Source: Syncephalastrum monosporum B8922
Lineage: Eukaryota; Mucoromycota; Mucoromycetes; Mucorales; Syncephalastraceae
Reading direction: 5' to 3'
Length of the DNA stretch: 64,000 nt
Assembly (NCBI GenBank): GCA_000697355.1
Contig: JNEN01001161.1
Location: 248,001 to 312,000, forward strand
The notes under the pieces were generated by a model, which searched no databases, was not told the origin of the DNA, and saw nothing but the letters and a program-made list of their open reading frames with translations. Shown one piece after another: positions 35,956 to 49,702 of this stretch. A program made the translations under genes and the position numbers. Positions within the stretch are counted from its first letter, which is position 1; every line of letters begins with the position of its first letter.

Positions 35956-38900
35956 TTACAAGAAGAAATGCCGCACTTCAGACTGACTAAACGACGCACC
36001 GCAGGTGGGGCACCGACGCTGACGCGAAGCGAGGCATGCATCGATACACTCTTCGCAGAATGTGTGCATACACCGTGCCAAGAGCCGTCGTCGAAAATTG
36101 TTTTTGCAAGCGCTGCATTTGAGCAAGGCCTAAAAAGAAGGATACAAAGGCAAGAAGAGCGTCAGTCAGCACCATGATCCCACGCAAAAGGAGCAAAATA
36201 AAAAAAAATTATATGGCTAGGACTTACGCGGAGATCCTCACACTCCTTCTTGAGTTCATCTTCCGCAGGATTCTCGCCTTGAGACAGCATATCCCATTTA
36301 CGTTTCATGCCATCGTACTCCTCTTCCACTTTTCGTCGCAGGTGCTTTTCCTCATCGAGAAGCTTCGTTTTGTCCTTGGCCATATTCCGCAACTACATGA
36401 CAAGAGTCGATAAGTGCTTCTGCTCAACCCGGAATGCTCTTTTGCTTACCTCGGCGATATACGTGTCGCTGTGCTCCAGGTTCACGCGAAGCTCACTGCA
36501 CTGGTATTGCAAATCTTCCACGCTAAACCGCAAGTTTTCTATTGACCGTGATGTCTGCCACATCTTGGCCTCCTTTTCTTCCACTTGCTCCTCCAGGGAC
36601 TTGCCACGTTCTTCCAACTGGCGAATGTGCTCCAACTGTTGCTCGCTCGTCCGTCGATAGGCAGCCACGTTGGCCGCCTCTTTTTCTCTGACTGCAATGA
36701 GACTGGCAAAGGTGTTGGTATACTTGTTCATATCACCATGAATATGCGCCTCGTGCTTGCTTTTATAGGATGGGTCAAAGACCTTGGAGCTTTGCTGTTC
36801 TTCGAGTTTGCCGTACATGTCGGCTGCGTGGTCGATCTGGGTATGGAGCAGACTCTCAAACTTTTCGTAAAAGTCGATCATGAGCTGCAGCTTGTGCAAT
36901 TCGGCCATGCGGTGGTCCAGCTCCTCCATCGTGGCGCGGATGCCCTCATCCGATTGCTTTGCGTTCACCCAGTGGTCAAGTTGCTGCTCTATGGCCTGAA
37001 CCCGAGCCTCAAGCGCCTTCCGTGATGCTTCCAGACTTTCTGCAGACAAAGGCGTTTCGCATTCTCCCAGATATTTGATTTTTGCTTGCGTGTCACTATA
37101 ACACCAAGTTATTATCGACTTGCACACGACGGGCTGCAGTTACTTACTTGATCTTCTTTTGCAGGTCTGTGTACTCTTTGATAATATCAGGATCTGTCAC
37201 GCTTTCCCTGGAACGTGTCTCTTCTCGAAGTATCTTGAGCTGCTCCTCCAAGACAGCTGCCTTCGCCTAAGCACGGGCGTAAGACACACACGTAGAGAAC
37301 TGGGTCCTTTCCTTTTACCTTTTCCTTCTCGAGAGAAGCAGACACGACCTCCTGCGCTTGCTTTCCGCGCGCCTCTTTGGCACGAAACCCATCCAGCGTC
37401 GCCTCAAGCTCGCCACGCCCTTTCTCGATACGCAGAATGTCGCCGTCGATCTTCCGCATAGCTGCTTCCATCACCTGTGTCCGATTGGCTTTTTCAGCCT
37501 TGATTTCGTCCTCAAGCCGACTACGCTCTCCTGTCAATTCATCCAACGTGCGCTCTAATTGTTCCTTCCAGTCTTCCAAGTGATGCGCCCTCGATTTATA
37601 GTGATTCAGAGATATCTGAAGTGTCTTGAAATATTCGCTCTCTTCAAGCCGTTCGTCCGACAGCGTCGCGATGGTCTGGCGTAGTTGGTCATAGTTTTCC
37701 TTGAGGCTTTCACGCTCGCGTTTCAATTCCTCCAGCTCCTTCAACCGTGCATCCATGATCAGTTGATGCTCGACTAACTGGAGCTTGGCAGCTTGGTCCG
37801 CCATGGATTCCTAGATAGCAGTGAGGTAAGACATGCCGTCTATATATTGTATAGTTAGGCTTACTTCGTTGGCAGTTGGCTCGCCTGCACGGCCCGCTTG
37901 TCCGCCTGAGGCGGGCGTTGAAGCTCTGTCATGATCCGGCTTGGGTCCAGCCACGCCGCTCTCGGTTAGAGCTGCCACGACCGCGCTGTTTTCTCGGTCG
38001 TAGCGCCGTTCGGTCTGCCGTAAGGTTTCGATGCACTGGTCGAGCGCGTCCTGAGCTTCTTCGAGTTTCTCGTGGGCTGCTCTGACATCATCGGTCGCTC
38101 TCGCTGTGTTGTCTGCAAGGGTGGCAGTGTACTGCTGAAGCTCGCGTATAACATGCTGGCTGTTTTCGTAGGTGCTTTTCAGATCATCGATCTCCCTGCG
38201 CACCCACTCAGCCACGATCGCCTTCTTTTCTGCCATATCTAACAACGGATATAAAAACAGCGTTCCTGCGGGCTATTTACCATTTACCTTTCTTCTGATC
38301 GTATTCAACTTGGAGGCGTTTGGCTCCTGCTTGCCATTCTTGCACCACATCCAGCAGACGTGCCCCGGCAGCAAGCATCGCCGCCTGAGTCGATTCTAAT
38401 TCTCGAGCCGCATCCGACTTTACATTTTCGGGTGGTAGATCTGCTTGGCGTGGGAGAGACACATGAGGAGCAGAACAGAAAAGATGATCCATCAAACGTA
38501 CCAAAGGTAAGAGGAAGCTGTGATCCAGACAGAACTTTGGCAGCGATATGCAGCTGATGTTGCATCTACGTTTCTTTTGATTTAGCAGCGTAGCATAAAG
38601 TGATCACCGAGACCATACCAAAGTCCAATTGATCCGTAGAGCAGAGCGCTTGCTGTCGGCCTTATTCCGTTGACTGTCCAGCGTCTCTGTCTTGTCCTCC
38701 AGCGCCATGACAGTGTCCTGTTCATTCAGGCATTAGCGAGCTGGGCTTTCCGACGCGAATATTCTATATACCTTGGCGACACGCATGCGCTTCAAAATGA
38801 TGTCTTTGGGCGCGTGCTCCTTTAGATCGAGACATGAGATTCAGAATGGTTTATTGCGGCACTCGATGTGGTCACGTACCAATTCTTCTGCTTCAGCACT

Positions 38901-39197
38901 CGTAGATTGTGGTGAATCTACTGCCACAGCGGTTGTTTCGTTGACAGAGGCAGCGGTACCAGATGATGCTGGTGGCGGTGCCGTTATAGTGTTGGCTGTA
39001 CTGGTAGCGGCAGTGGTAGAAGGAGCGTTCGCCGTAGAAGCATTTGACAAGTGCATGGCAGCGATGTTGCCAATACTGCTACTAGTGAATCGTTTTTTGA
39101 GGGGAGGCCTCGACGGCGTGGGTAAATCAGCGGGGGCACTGTCCCCGTCTGCTGTCAAACGGCGTCTTTTGTCAGCCTGTGGAGGAGGTCCGGACAT
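35956..39197 (-). CDS. BRE1: Bre1-type E3 ubiquitin ligase for histone H2B
   Basis: Eleven exons (38880-39197, 38772-38819, 38619-38717, 38502-38565, 38288-38440, 37865-38238, 37319-37810, 37148-37266, 36450-37095, 36228-36392, 35956-36129) give 883 residues. The N-terminus has a basic KRRRL motif (likely nuclear signal) and a Ser/Thr/Ala-rich part; residues ~110-815 are almost entirely coiled coil. The last exon holds the C3HC4 RING: CSACKNNF, CMHTFCEECIDACL, RRCPTCGASF. RING at the extreme C-terminus after long coiled coils is diagnostic of Bre1/RNF20-40. With Rad6 it monoubiquitinates H2B during transcription, which supports H3K4 and H3K79 methylation. ATG at 39197 is preferred over one at 39257 because the longer form adds hydrophobic residues. 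The separase stop is only ~160 bp upstream. Confidence 0.93.
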
Positions 39198-39355
39198 GAC
39201 AAAGGGAGAGGAAAGGCGGCACACACAAAAGAGAGAAAAGAAAGACACAGCACCCAAATTCCGCAGTGAACAGACTCAAATCAAATCCCGTTGGATGTCA
39301 TTTCAATCAGTAATTCAATTATATGTAGAGCAAAATAATAATAATCAATAATCCC

Positions 39356-42300
39356 TTAGTTCTGTATATACACTGGTACGCCATATACCACAGCAGCTGC
39401 GCCGATCAGATAGCGCAACCTACGGCATGCGTTCCGCGCAGCTGCCACTGCTTCAACAATGGACGTGCTCGTCTGTCCGTCTGTAAGGAGACCCCACCCG
39501 TTGAGCATCTCTTGTGCCAAGCTATCGATACTGACGTCCGTCACGTCCCACAGGTTGGCTACCACAGCCGGGCTACCACTCATCAAGTAGTCAATCGCAG
39601 GCCCAGTAGGGTCGAACTCGCCCTGGCTCCTTAACCTGCCACTGCTGCAGCCCATCAAGATCGCCACAGGGCCCTGTTCCAGTGCACGAACACGTTGGGA
39701 GCGGATCAGTCCTTGTCCTGCGCTATGTCCAAAGTACCTATACCAGCAGGGTCAGAAAAAAAGATCAGCACGAGTCAGTGTGCATTTACTCACATGTAGA
39801 GATCATGCTTGGCAAGACCTCTCTGAAGCTCAGCTTCGGTGGGCTTGGTGTTCACCACGCCTTGCCAACCTTCCTTACTAATCCAAGTGTTAGTCCTATA
39901 CGTAAACAAACCCACCGAGAAATTTACCTCTTGAAGCCGGCTTCAAATTTAGTTTGAGTGGCAGAGAGATCACCACCGGGATTGAGAACATAGTAGGTGC
40001 TCTTTCTATTGATGGTGATATCGCGCCATTTCTGAATGTCGTAGTGCTCTGCACCATGGCTAGCTTGGGAGTAAAGGATGCGATCGCGAAGAAGGGAGAG
40101 ACTCGGCAGGCGTGACACGGCTTGGGATCGGAGGACTTTCATACTCTCAAGCGGAAAGATTTGCATGTGTTTGTCGGGTATGAAGATAACATGATCGCCC
40201 GGCAGACGGTCCATGGTTTGAACGCCGGCCTTCTTGGATGCTTCATGGTATCTCTTGATGGCTGCCGATAATTTTCTTTTAAGCTGGTAGAGAAAGAGAG
40301 GGGTTGAGTCATTTACACATGCTCGTATTTACTTTTACACTTGCCTCTTCCATTGCGTTTGAGCCAGCCGCCAAGCCGCACTCAGGATAATTTGTAGAAA
40401 GTAACCAGATCACGTCCTCGACATCATCCTCATGGTGCTGATACCCCAGCTGAAGTATCACACGGCAAAGCGTCAAGCTCACTGTGCCGGCATCCTCCTC
40501 GTTATTACTAGACCCGAGTGCCTTTTGGAGCAACATATTGAGATCCTGCTGGAACTGGCGCAGCTCGAATGCATGCTCATAAAACCGTCCACACAAGATA
40601 GCCTAATTTTATAAGATGAGTATTTCCGCGTCTCAACCATCTGAATGGTATTACCTTCCAGCCTCCGAACCAGTCATCCTGAATACGGTAGAGAAGGGCA
40701 CGCAAACGCTGGTCAAGCCGGTGTCGCTTCTCCCACCATCCTTTGACATCGTTGGCGCGAGAGTACTGCTCCCCTTGCTGGATCGTTTCATCGCTTGAAC
40801 GAATGATATCCTGGAACTCGGCGAGGGCGTCTGAAAAGGACTGAACCTGTTTGCCCAGCTTTTGGTTGCGAGCGCGATGCAATGGCAGCTTGAGAATCAA
40901 AGGAGTCTCGCCCGCGCGCATGCGGTTGACGTAGAGGTGGTCGTTGCGGGTGTCCATCGCGATCGAGCACACTGTCCAGTTTTCGGGTATAATGTCAATG
41001 TACTTGCTTTGGAACTCGGTCTCCGAGAGCTGCGACTCGGTGCTGTAGAGGCCATGGAGAGTCCTCCAGAAAGGCTCGAGCCATTGCCGTGTTCGGCTGA
41101 GGAGGTGGATAGGTTTTGCATCGATCTCCATCGCATCGGCTCTGGCTGCACTTGCCGGTGGCCATTGATGCTCATCAATGGATTTGAGGGCCAGTGGGTT
41201 CAATTTGGACGCGAGGCAGGCTCGCATTTCACGCCGGGTTGTGATGCCTTTTGCCATTTCTATGTAGTGTATGGTTAGCAAAATGGTGATAGGCAAGAAG
41301 GATACATACCAAAGTAGTATGAGCTCACGATGGGATAATTATCCAATACGGAAGACCTCAGGAGATTATTGATTACAATAGACATGTAGCCAGCGCTAGC
41401 ATAAGACTCGCTTAACGTGCGGACCTGGGCTTTCGCTGCAATTGTGCTGCGACGTTCCCACACATATTCCAGGACACGGTCCAGACGTTCGCCGAGAGGA
41501 CGAAGGTCTGCTGAAAGGGAGCTTTTCTGATGAGGTTGGCTCGGTAGTTGGGTCTTCATGGAAGGTAACATCAAAGCTAGGAGGAATCACTGTGAGTGTG
41601 CTTCGCAAGCTTATTATATCATTAATTACCTTCATCGCACAATTCTTTCCGTTTCCGTTTCGCAAGCTCCCTTTGGACCTGGCGAAGCTTCAGATAGACA
41701 ATGCAGGCCTGGATCTCAATCTAAAAATGTACAAACCTTTAATCCATGTGATACGCTATCAACCAGGTGTTACCTCATCGCCTGCGATGCTGCCCGTTGC
41801 ACGCAGCTTTTGTAAGAGCTCCAAACCAGAAGAAGGCGAGCCCAGGACATCCTTGGCTAGTGCTGTGGAATGCTCAGTAATAAAGTCACAGAAGCATCGT
41901 CACTTACCAATCCGGATGGTGTTGGTAGCTTGCATACAGAGGAGAGGAGCACAGTTATAGAGTCGTTGGTCTATAAAGTCATGTTAGTCCGTGTAGTTCT
42001 GTGCGATGATAAAGACATACCACGTTGCTCGGCATCCATGTTACGCACTACTTTTGCGAGCGAAGCATCCATCGTATCCTCCTCGCCGGAACTAGATGGT
42101 ACGCGTCAGACTTACGCAGCAAAACACGGATGCAACGTACCAATCAAGGGGGTGTTCGACAGTGTTAATACGCCTCTGGGATTGCAGCGCGGCGAAATAC
42201 TGATCCGCCATTTTAAACGAATGTATCGCGTCCTTTGTGCAATTTTGAGCCATATCTACGTCGCCTACGGCCATTTTCCAAAGTGCTTTCTCGAATGTGT

Positions 42301-45300
42301 AGAGCGATTCCTGTCATTATCTGGGTTAGCATGTGTTGTCTTGTGCTCTGCAGACACTTACCTCAGTTGGCTCCAATGCAGCCGCTGCCAATATCTTGTT
42401 TTTGCTTTCTTTCATCTCGCCTTTCCGCAAATGATAGTCGCTCAGACTCACCAGGAATAAAAGCAGCATTAGACCCGTCTCCATGTCTTCGTTTAACTCG
42501 CGGCCTTTTTGGAGGTAATATTCTGCATCGCGCCAGGAGCCTTCCGTCATATGCAGCTGTGCAACATGTCGAACGCAATGGCTGATTCTCTATGAATAAG
42601 ATTGTCAGCGTCTCTCTAGCTATATTTGTTGTCTTGGGCATACCCATGCCACTGTCCAGCGAGACTCCCTGAATGTTACGCCTGACGCCAATGTATGGTC
42701 GTTTTGCTTGAGGCGTGCTTCTGTGCTCGGTTGCTCGTTTGTAAAAGGGTTCTCCACAGTTGTATTTGTGAGTGTTTCATCGCGTTCTTGCAGCTTTCTG
42801 TCGATGGCAAGACGACACAAAGTGAGAAGACGGCTTGCTGCTGCTCCGTCTTGAATGGCGGCCTCAAGAGAATGCTTTTCAAGAGGGGTAAGTTGTTTGC
42901 CTAAAGCTATGTCTTTTTCCCATAAGTTTACCGTTTTCAAGGACAGCATAGATCGGACCAAATAGGCGTCGGCTAGAAGCATCCTGTGTGCCGCGCTGAG
43001 GCTCCGCGCCTCGTAGCGATGCACTCCCAGCGACTGGTCGGCTTCGTTTCGCATGATGGCATCCCAGGCCTTGTGTGCTGTGTTGAAAGCAAGCTCGCTA
43101 TAACAGAAAATAGCGTCAATCAGTCCCATTGACCTTTCCCGTTTTCTATTTGTTTACCTCTTTTCGATATTGCCAATACGAATCAGATGTAGTGCGTAGT
43201 ACAGGTAGTAGGTAATCTTGGCTTCATTGCTACACATTCTGGCTTCCAACGCCCGACGAGCATCGCTGAATTCAAGAGCAGCGCGTCCCGAGTATCCCAG
43301 GTCGCTGTACAAGCGACCAATCCGGCTGCTGAGGATGATGGAAGCTATAGATCATATATGAGGCCGGGCCATTGTCATATCGCATTCGCATCGTACCAGT
43401 AATATAGTCATCAGGGACGCTTCGTAGACCATTGTTGAGTTTGAGCATCAGACGTAAAGTACAGATTTCGTAGACGATCTGGCGATTGGCAGCAAAGTAA
43501 TCCGAAAGCATGCCTAGGAACGGGGTCAGAATCATTATATGATCTTAGTGCAGCGTGGTCACTTACACAGATGGAAATACAAGGAGTTCGCTCCATCTAT
43601 CGTCTCTCGGTACTTTTGCAGGACAGGCTTTGGCGTTGGACCTAGAGACAATTGACAGCTTAATGCGTTGCTCATGACAAGAGAATCCAGCGTACCCGAA
43701 TAAATAGGCTCGACGTCCTTCAACAGCATAGCCCAGTGGTGGAACGGTATGTTGAAGTCGCGTGAAGAGCCAGGCACATTCAAGGGTTTGCACAGACTTT
43801 CCCAAGAGGAGCACAAGGCGAGGTAGTGGCGCCGGTAGGTCAATAAGGCGCCATCATGTCCAAATTCCTAACGCTTGGGTCAGTACGTCTTCAAAGAGCA
43901 GATAGTTCACATACGGTGGCTCCTAATAAGCTCTGTATTTCCTTGATGTGAGGCATCATGGCGCTCGGTGAGTATCCCTGCGATAGCTCTATGCGAATAA
44001 GTTCAAGCAACGTTCTAGTAAATAAAAAAAAAAGTAAGATAAAAGGAGTGAGTGACGTTTGCCAGCGGAAAAAAAAGGAGTTTTTCTCTCTATACCGTGC
44101 TCGTCGCACCGGGAAATGCTTTGGAGTGTAGAAAGATAAGAGCGTCTCTAGCAGGATGCTTTGATATACTGAACAGTCACGTCTTGCCGAGAGCGAGGTG
44201 AGTATTTTGAGCTCGTACTCATGCACGAGACATCGCTTGGCCCCATCCAAATGCGACAGGTCCATCGCACCGCTGGCAAAGTGCCCTTCTTCGTCCTCGT
44301 TGTCGATGAAATTGACTCGCATAAAACGTTCCATCAGCTTGGGTATGACAGGGTTGGCCTCGGCAAGACTGGCAGCTGAGAGCGTGTCCAGCTCTTTGAC
44401 AAATGCATCGATGCTGGATCGGGGCAGCCGTCGCAGCGCGAGACGAAATGCTTTGACAGAAACCTCATACATTTTGGCTTTCTGACAGCATACGCCCCAG
44501 GACTCATAACGCTTGGATAGATGAAGCCGTCCAGTATCGGATTGCAGCGTACTCTTGTCGTGCTCAAGAAGGGTACAACACTTGCGCAAAGGGTATATCG
44601 CATCTTCGTAAAGGCTTTGGTTGAAGAGAGAGACACCAATCATTTGAAAAGCATCAGCAATGTAGCGGTTGCCTCCGGTATAACCGACTTTAGTGCACAG
44701 TCGCTCGGCTTCGGTGAGATAGTCTTGTGCCTCTTGATGTGTTCGGCGGCTCTTGGGTCGGAAGACGAGTCGTGCTTGAAGAATGGCCATACTGGTATAA
44801 GCCAACATGACTTCAGCAAGTGTCTCTTTCCGTCGCGATTCGGTATCCAGCGTCTTTTTAAATATGTAATGAGCCTATAAGTTATTTTGCATGACGGTTC
44901 TTATAGAAAAGCTACCTTCTTCTGCATTGAAGTGAGACTCAAAGTAAGCAGTTCCATGCACAATTTTATGGCTGGGACAAGTTGTGCTGCTGTCTCATCC
45001 CTCACCCCCAGGTCGGCGGACCTGTCGCCTTTGGATTGCTGTCTGGATGATCCCGAGTCGTACTTGCAGATTAATATCCACAGGTTGCGCGCGCTTTCTT
45101 GGAATCGGCTGATACTTTTGCAAAGCGCATTGGACGCGTAAAGTCCAGACGATCCAAAGTCCGGATGGGTCTCTGCAATATGCTTGGCAAGATGCAAGTA
45201 TGTAGTGAGATCCTCGAGTATAGATGTCACGTTAAATTCTATGTGCATATTAATATAAAGCTCGAAACCAGGAAGTCCGTGGTTCTCACCTGCGTCCACG

Positions 45301-46928
45301 GCTGACACCTGGGCAAGATGCGTGGAGGTCATAGCGAGTTTGGCGTTCGCAACGTATGTAGCCTGATAATAGTTGCATTGGTCGGGTTTCTCCAGGAGTG
45401 GGCGAAGCGGGCGTAGAATTTGCGTGTATGCTGTGAATTGACCATAAGAGCTTCCGGCCTATGCACGCGATGAGAAAAAACGAAGCTGGAATAAATGCAT
45501 ACTTACTTTCCGCGCGGCGTAGGCAGTGTACTCGCATAACAAGCAGTATGCTTCCAGTTCGTTCTGGTCCTGTGCGTGGACTTCGATGGTCTCCAGTAGC
45601 TCATTGCATGTCTTGTGGATAAATTTATATTCGACTGGAGATCCAGTGAGTCGCATGCTATTCATATGAAACCGTACTTACTTGATCCACCCGTTTTCTC
45701 ATACTGACCGCTGACGTGGACAATACGATGACAAAAATCTCTTACGCTGCTACTGGGCAGATATCTGGATGCTTTGAGGGCAAATATCTGGAAGACAAAC
45801 GATAGGAGGTGTGATCCAGCTAATACGCGATATGAGTCATTTTGCATTAAGGTCAGGAGCAGAATGTTACCAGCCGTCGCTTTGCTTGAAGATCTAATAA
45901 ACTGGCGGTATAACAGATCGTACTGCGCCCGGGCTTCTTTTTCGTCTATCGTCATGAGATGCTCACACCAGTCGATGAAATTTCCCGGCCTGTCGAATAA
46001 TCGTGGCAAGTGCTAATTTGACATATGAGTGGGTGGTTTTCCAATGAAATATGAAAGGTACCTTGAGCAGAGCGCCTCTGTTGATAGATGACCAGGAACG
46101 AAGCAAGTTCATCTGGTAGGAGAGCACGAGGAGGATCATGGAGCGGTCGACAATGGTTGCATCCAGGGGAAAGAGAAAGAGGTCCCCGTATTTGCGAATC
46201 GTGTCGTCTTCCCATTGCGTCTGCTGGGCTGGCAGGCTGATGATATCCATGGCTCGCAAAGAGGCGGTGGGGCTGCCGACGGGGGCGGGAGGTTCACTAC
46301 CGCCTCTGTGGTTTTGGGTCTCGCGTAACGGACTCTTACTACTCGTGCGTGGGTCGGACGACTTGTCCGTGAGCAGACTCGGTTTCTTGTTGACGGACGG
46401 CAATGGTTTCAATTCAATGTTGGCAACGCGCGCAAGGCACGTGCGTTGCTTCTGTATTTCTTGCAAGGCGCGTGCGTGCTAGAAGCATCGTCAGTCATTG
46501 TCTGTGAGTGGCACTTTACACACCTCTTCAAGATCAACAATCTTGCAAATCATATTGGATGTGAGTTTCTCAATGTCCAAGGGTCGCAATTGGCTGCACG
46601 TTTTCATGTGTCTGAGGGCGGCTATTGCATAACTGCTGGTGTCGACAAGACATTGAACAACATGTGAGTAGTCGTGGGAATCAGTGCGCGCCGATTTGAG
46701 GCGCTTCAAGGTCTCCGTATTTTGCTGCAAGATCTTTACGGCGAGTGGGCTGAGACGATTCGTCATGGACTGGAATTGAGCTTGAGTAGGTTGGCGTTTG
46801 GTGGGACCTGAAGCCGACAATGGGGGCTGGAAGGGCTCCAGGAGGGTCTGTCGAACAGTCGCAGCAAGCGCATCGTCACACTTGCTCGTGTCCTTTAACT
46901 GTTCCAGCAAGGCCGAGCCGGTTGTCAT
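39356..46928 (-). CDS. ESP1: Separase (cohesin-cleaving cysteine protease)
   Basis: A gene of ~7.6 kb with more than twenty short introns, encoding roughly 2,000 residues (not every junction was fixed). Separase cuts the cohesin kleisin at anaphase onset. The large N-terminal part is helical with TPR-like segments (e.g. the exon at 43891-44808). The C-terminal peptidase C50 domain is clear: DHVIFIPDKHMQIFPLESM, then YFGHSAGQG with the catalytic His codon at 39725-39727, and AILMGCSSGRL with the catalytic Cys at 39647-39649, followed by GPAIDYLMSGSPAVVANLWD. Both catalytic residues are intact. The start is taken at 46928 (MTTGSALLEQLKD); an in-frame ATG at 46979 is possible. Securin-binding regions cannot be told from sequence. 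Confidence 0.92.
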
Positions 46929-47320
46929 CAAATGGTAAAATCCAGTGGAAGTTGTAACGAAACGTAGAAAAAAGGGCAAGCAGCTATGCGGGACAGGAAA
47001 GGAGAAAAAATTATGTGGTGCCGCGCTCGCGCGCCAGCGCGTAAACGCGACACGATTTCCTAATTTAGATGTGCAGTCTGATTTTCCTCTGCATAGGACC
47101 GACCTGAGTTGTCTGTGCTCACCCGCTCAGGATAACACACACACACAATTGACGAGTAGATTTTGTGACTGATATATCCTGATGCATATCAGGTATGAAA
47201 ATAATAAGCTAGTTACCATAATCATGTATCGAATATTTTCACACGACGTACACTTATGGAGACGCGCGTCATCCTTCGATAGCGATATGAAACTATGAAA
47301 TGTTTTTGAACATATGGTCC

Positions 47321-48959
47321 TTACGCGTTTGCCATATATTTCATGTGAATAAATTCATCTGCTTGCATTGTGCTACGTCCGCGATTGAGTTCCAGAAGAT
47401 GTAGCATTAGATATACTAGAGAGAAATAACATAATCCCTCATACGTTATGCAGTAAGCACATTCAAATTTCAGTTTATTCAGACTGGCCTGATATGCTCT
47501 GACGAATGGCTTTCCGAAGATCAGTCCCAAGGGAGCTGTCTTTTTGTCTGCCTATGCGAGGCATCAATTCTATTGAAGCAGAAAAGTACCGGTCAGTGCC
47601 TATCATTACGCTCACATGTGGTGTTGATCTTACCTGTAATGCACTCAGCGTGGCCTAGTTTCTTGTAGAGTCGCATCTGAATGCGGCTATCCTGCTTCGG
47701 CAGCAGATTGACCAGCGTGGTATACATGGCTACGGACTGGGCCACAGGCACGACAGTGTCCTTTTCGCCATGAACGAATAGTATTTTGGGCACTGAGTCA
47801 GGTGCAGCCGAGATGGCATCGCTGTGTTGCTGAACCATATCAATGGGCGAGTTCTTCTTGAAATTTTCAATGGTTTTGCCCATCGCCCTTGACATGGCTG
47901 AGATTTGCTCGACACCGCGTTTTGTTTCATGCTGAAGATGCACCTCGATGGAGTAAACACCGGCGAGTCTAGAAAACACATTCACTTAGGAATAGCTCTT
48001 ATGTTTCAATGTTATGTACGTACAAGATAAGCCCCTGGATACGTGGTAGAATAGGACTGTTACTGCTATGCTTTTTCTGCTGGTCTCTCGTCGAATGCTC
48101 CACTGTGCTGCTGAGAGTGACAAAAGACGCAAGGTGAGCACCAGCGCTATGGCCCTACATACGATTGTTTTTTTTTAATATTTAATAAATGTAAGCTAGA
48201 TGTTCTGTATGGCCTCTCAAAAATTACCATGACATGGATAGCGTTTTTATCACCACGAATATCATCGGCATGGTCATAAGCCCAGCGAATGGCACGACGC
48301 ACGTCGTCGTACATGGCATCAGATTTGACGTAGGGGTACTTGCGGTAGTCAGGGACAACAACAACATAGCCCATCTCGCGCAAGGTGTTGGCGTAAGGTG
48401 TGTAGATGTACTTTGAGCCGCTCGACCAGGAGCCTCCGTAGACAAACACCACGATGGGAGCACTCGTCGATTCGTCAGGAAGATAAACATCGAGTTTGCA
48501 GGAAGGATGAGCACTCGAATATTGGATATCGCGCCTAGGGACAGCTGTCAGCACGATGTACTAGGATGTGATCTTGATATGAATACCTTACAATTTGGCG
48601 AAAGTTGTCCTTGACTTGGTAATAGCGCCAGTATAAGAAGCGAGCCACGATGGGCAACTCGGTGATCCAGCCGAGTAAGGCAGACCAAAAGGCCAAATTC
48701 ACTTTGATAACCCGCATTGGACTATAAGGAACTGTGAATTTGGCATCACTCTGTGCACTTTGGAGATAGAGCGCCCATGCAATCACATAAAACGTAACTA
48801 AGTAATGCGTGAATAAAAAATGACAAAAAATATTTGAGAATCGCTACCAATGGTGAGGATCAAAAGGGGCATCGAGAGAAAAAGGAACAAGACAATGAGC
48901 GGAAGGCAGAAGAGCGAAATCGACACATAAACAGTGCGTGTCTGCAACCACGAGGCCAT
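47321..48959 (-). CDS. Alpha/beta hydrolase, isoprenylcysteine methylesterase-like
   Basis: Six exons (48848-48959, 48587-48797, 48228-48534, 48024-48154, 47634-47968, 47321-47547) give 440 residues. The N-terminal ~110 residues contain two hydrophobic helices, so the enzyme is probably membrane-anchored. The hydrolase core starts VRRDIQYSSAHPSCKLDVY, has the oxyanion region VFVYGGSWSSGSK, the nucleophile elbow GHSAG (Ser, formed across an intron), an acid near HGEKDTVVPV and His in LGHAE. This layout matches the isoprenylcysteine alpha-carbonyl methylesterase and related HSL-type enzymes. The C-terminal exon depends on the acceptor used; one at GCAG gives LGLIFGKPFVRAYQASLNKL, an adjacent one gives a shorter tail. 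Start 48959 is chosen; 48992 is also in frame. Substrate is inferred only. Confidence 0.82.
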
Positions 48960-49267
48960 GGCTTGCCTTGGTGTTGTCTTTACGCTAAACACGTAACAAC
49001 AAATGCCACGAAGGATAATTCTAGAAAAGGCAATACGCTTTTTTTTTTCTTTTTCTTTCCTGCCTTTTTTTTCCCGCTTTATTATGTTCGTAGCCTACCA
49101 GACCCTCGAAGTCATTCTTTCCAATGCATGATGGTCCTGACAGTTCTAACTGATACCTCAGGGTGAGACTCTATTCGACAAATGGTACTTCATCCTTCAT
49201 GTACCCAATTAGGATTAGTCCAGTATGACATATCCGCCTAATCAACAGCACGAGCACATCCGCAAGT

Positions 49268-49700
49268 ATGCAGAAAACCATGGACATTACTGCATATGTC
49301 TCTTACTCTATCACTAGAGCTCAAATTTATCAGACCCATTTGATTCCGCTTGTATATGCAAGCCATGGGAGACAGAGAGGCGCTTGTGTTAAATGAAAAC
49401 CTTGGCCACTGGACTTTATCGCTGTCTTCGCAAGAGACTTGTAAATATCCTGTTGCCAAGCTTTGCTGATTGTATCAACAAGAAACCAATTGAAGATAAT
49501 CCTTTTGCACCTTTTGAGGTGTATTTATGCATCAATCAGAGATATCAGCTGGAAAAAAAAATATGGTAGCGTTATATAACAAGTGAGAGAGGAAGAGAGA
49601 GATGCCCGTGTCCGAGTTCGAGCTATTTCCTATCACAATGACCCAAGGTATGTCCACATCGTCCAGTCGCCAATAAGTATTTCAATGTTAAGAGGAAGTA
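49268..49700. repeat. Direct duplication, left copy
   Basis: About 430 bp related to 52360-52948, same orientation. Landmarks shared: TAGAGCTCAA, GGGAGACAGAGAGGCGCTTGT, TTTGCACCTTTTGAGGTGTA, ATATGGTAGC and CTATCACAATGACCCAA. It ends just at the stop of the minus-strand ORF 49703-49972. No coding capacity is seen. Confidence 0.75.
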
Positions 49701-49702
49701 TA

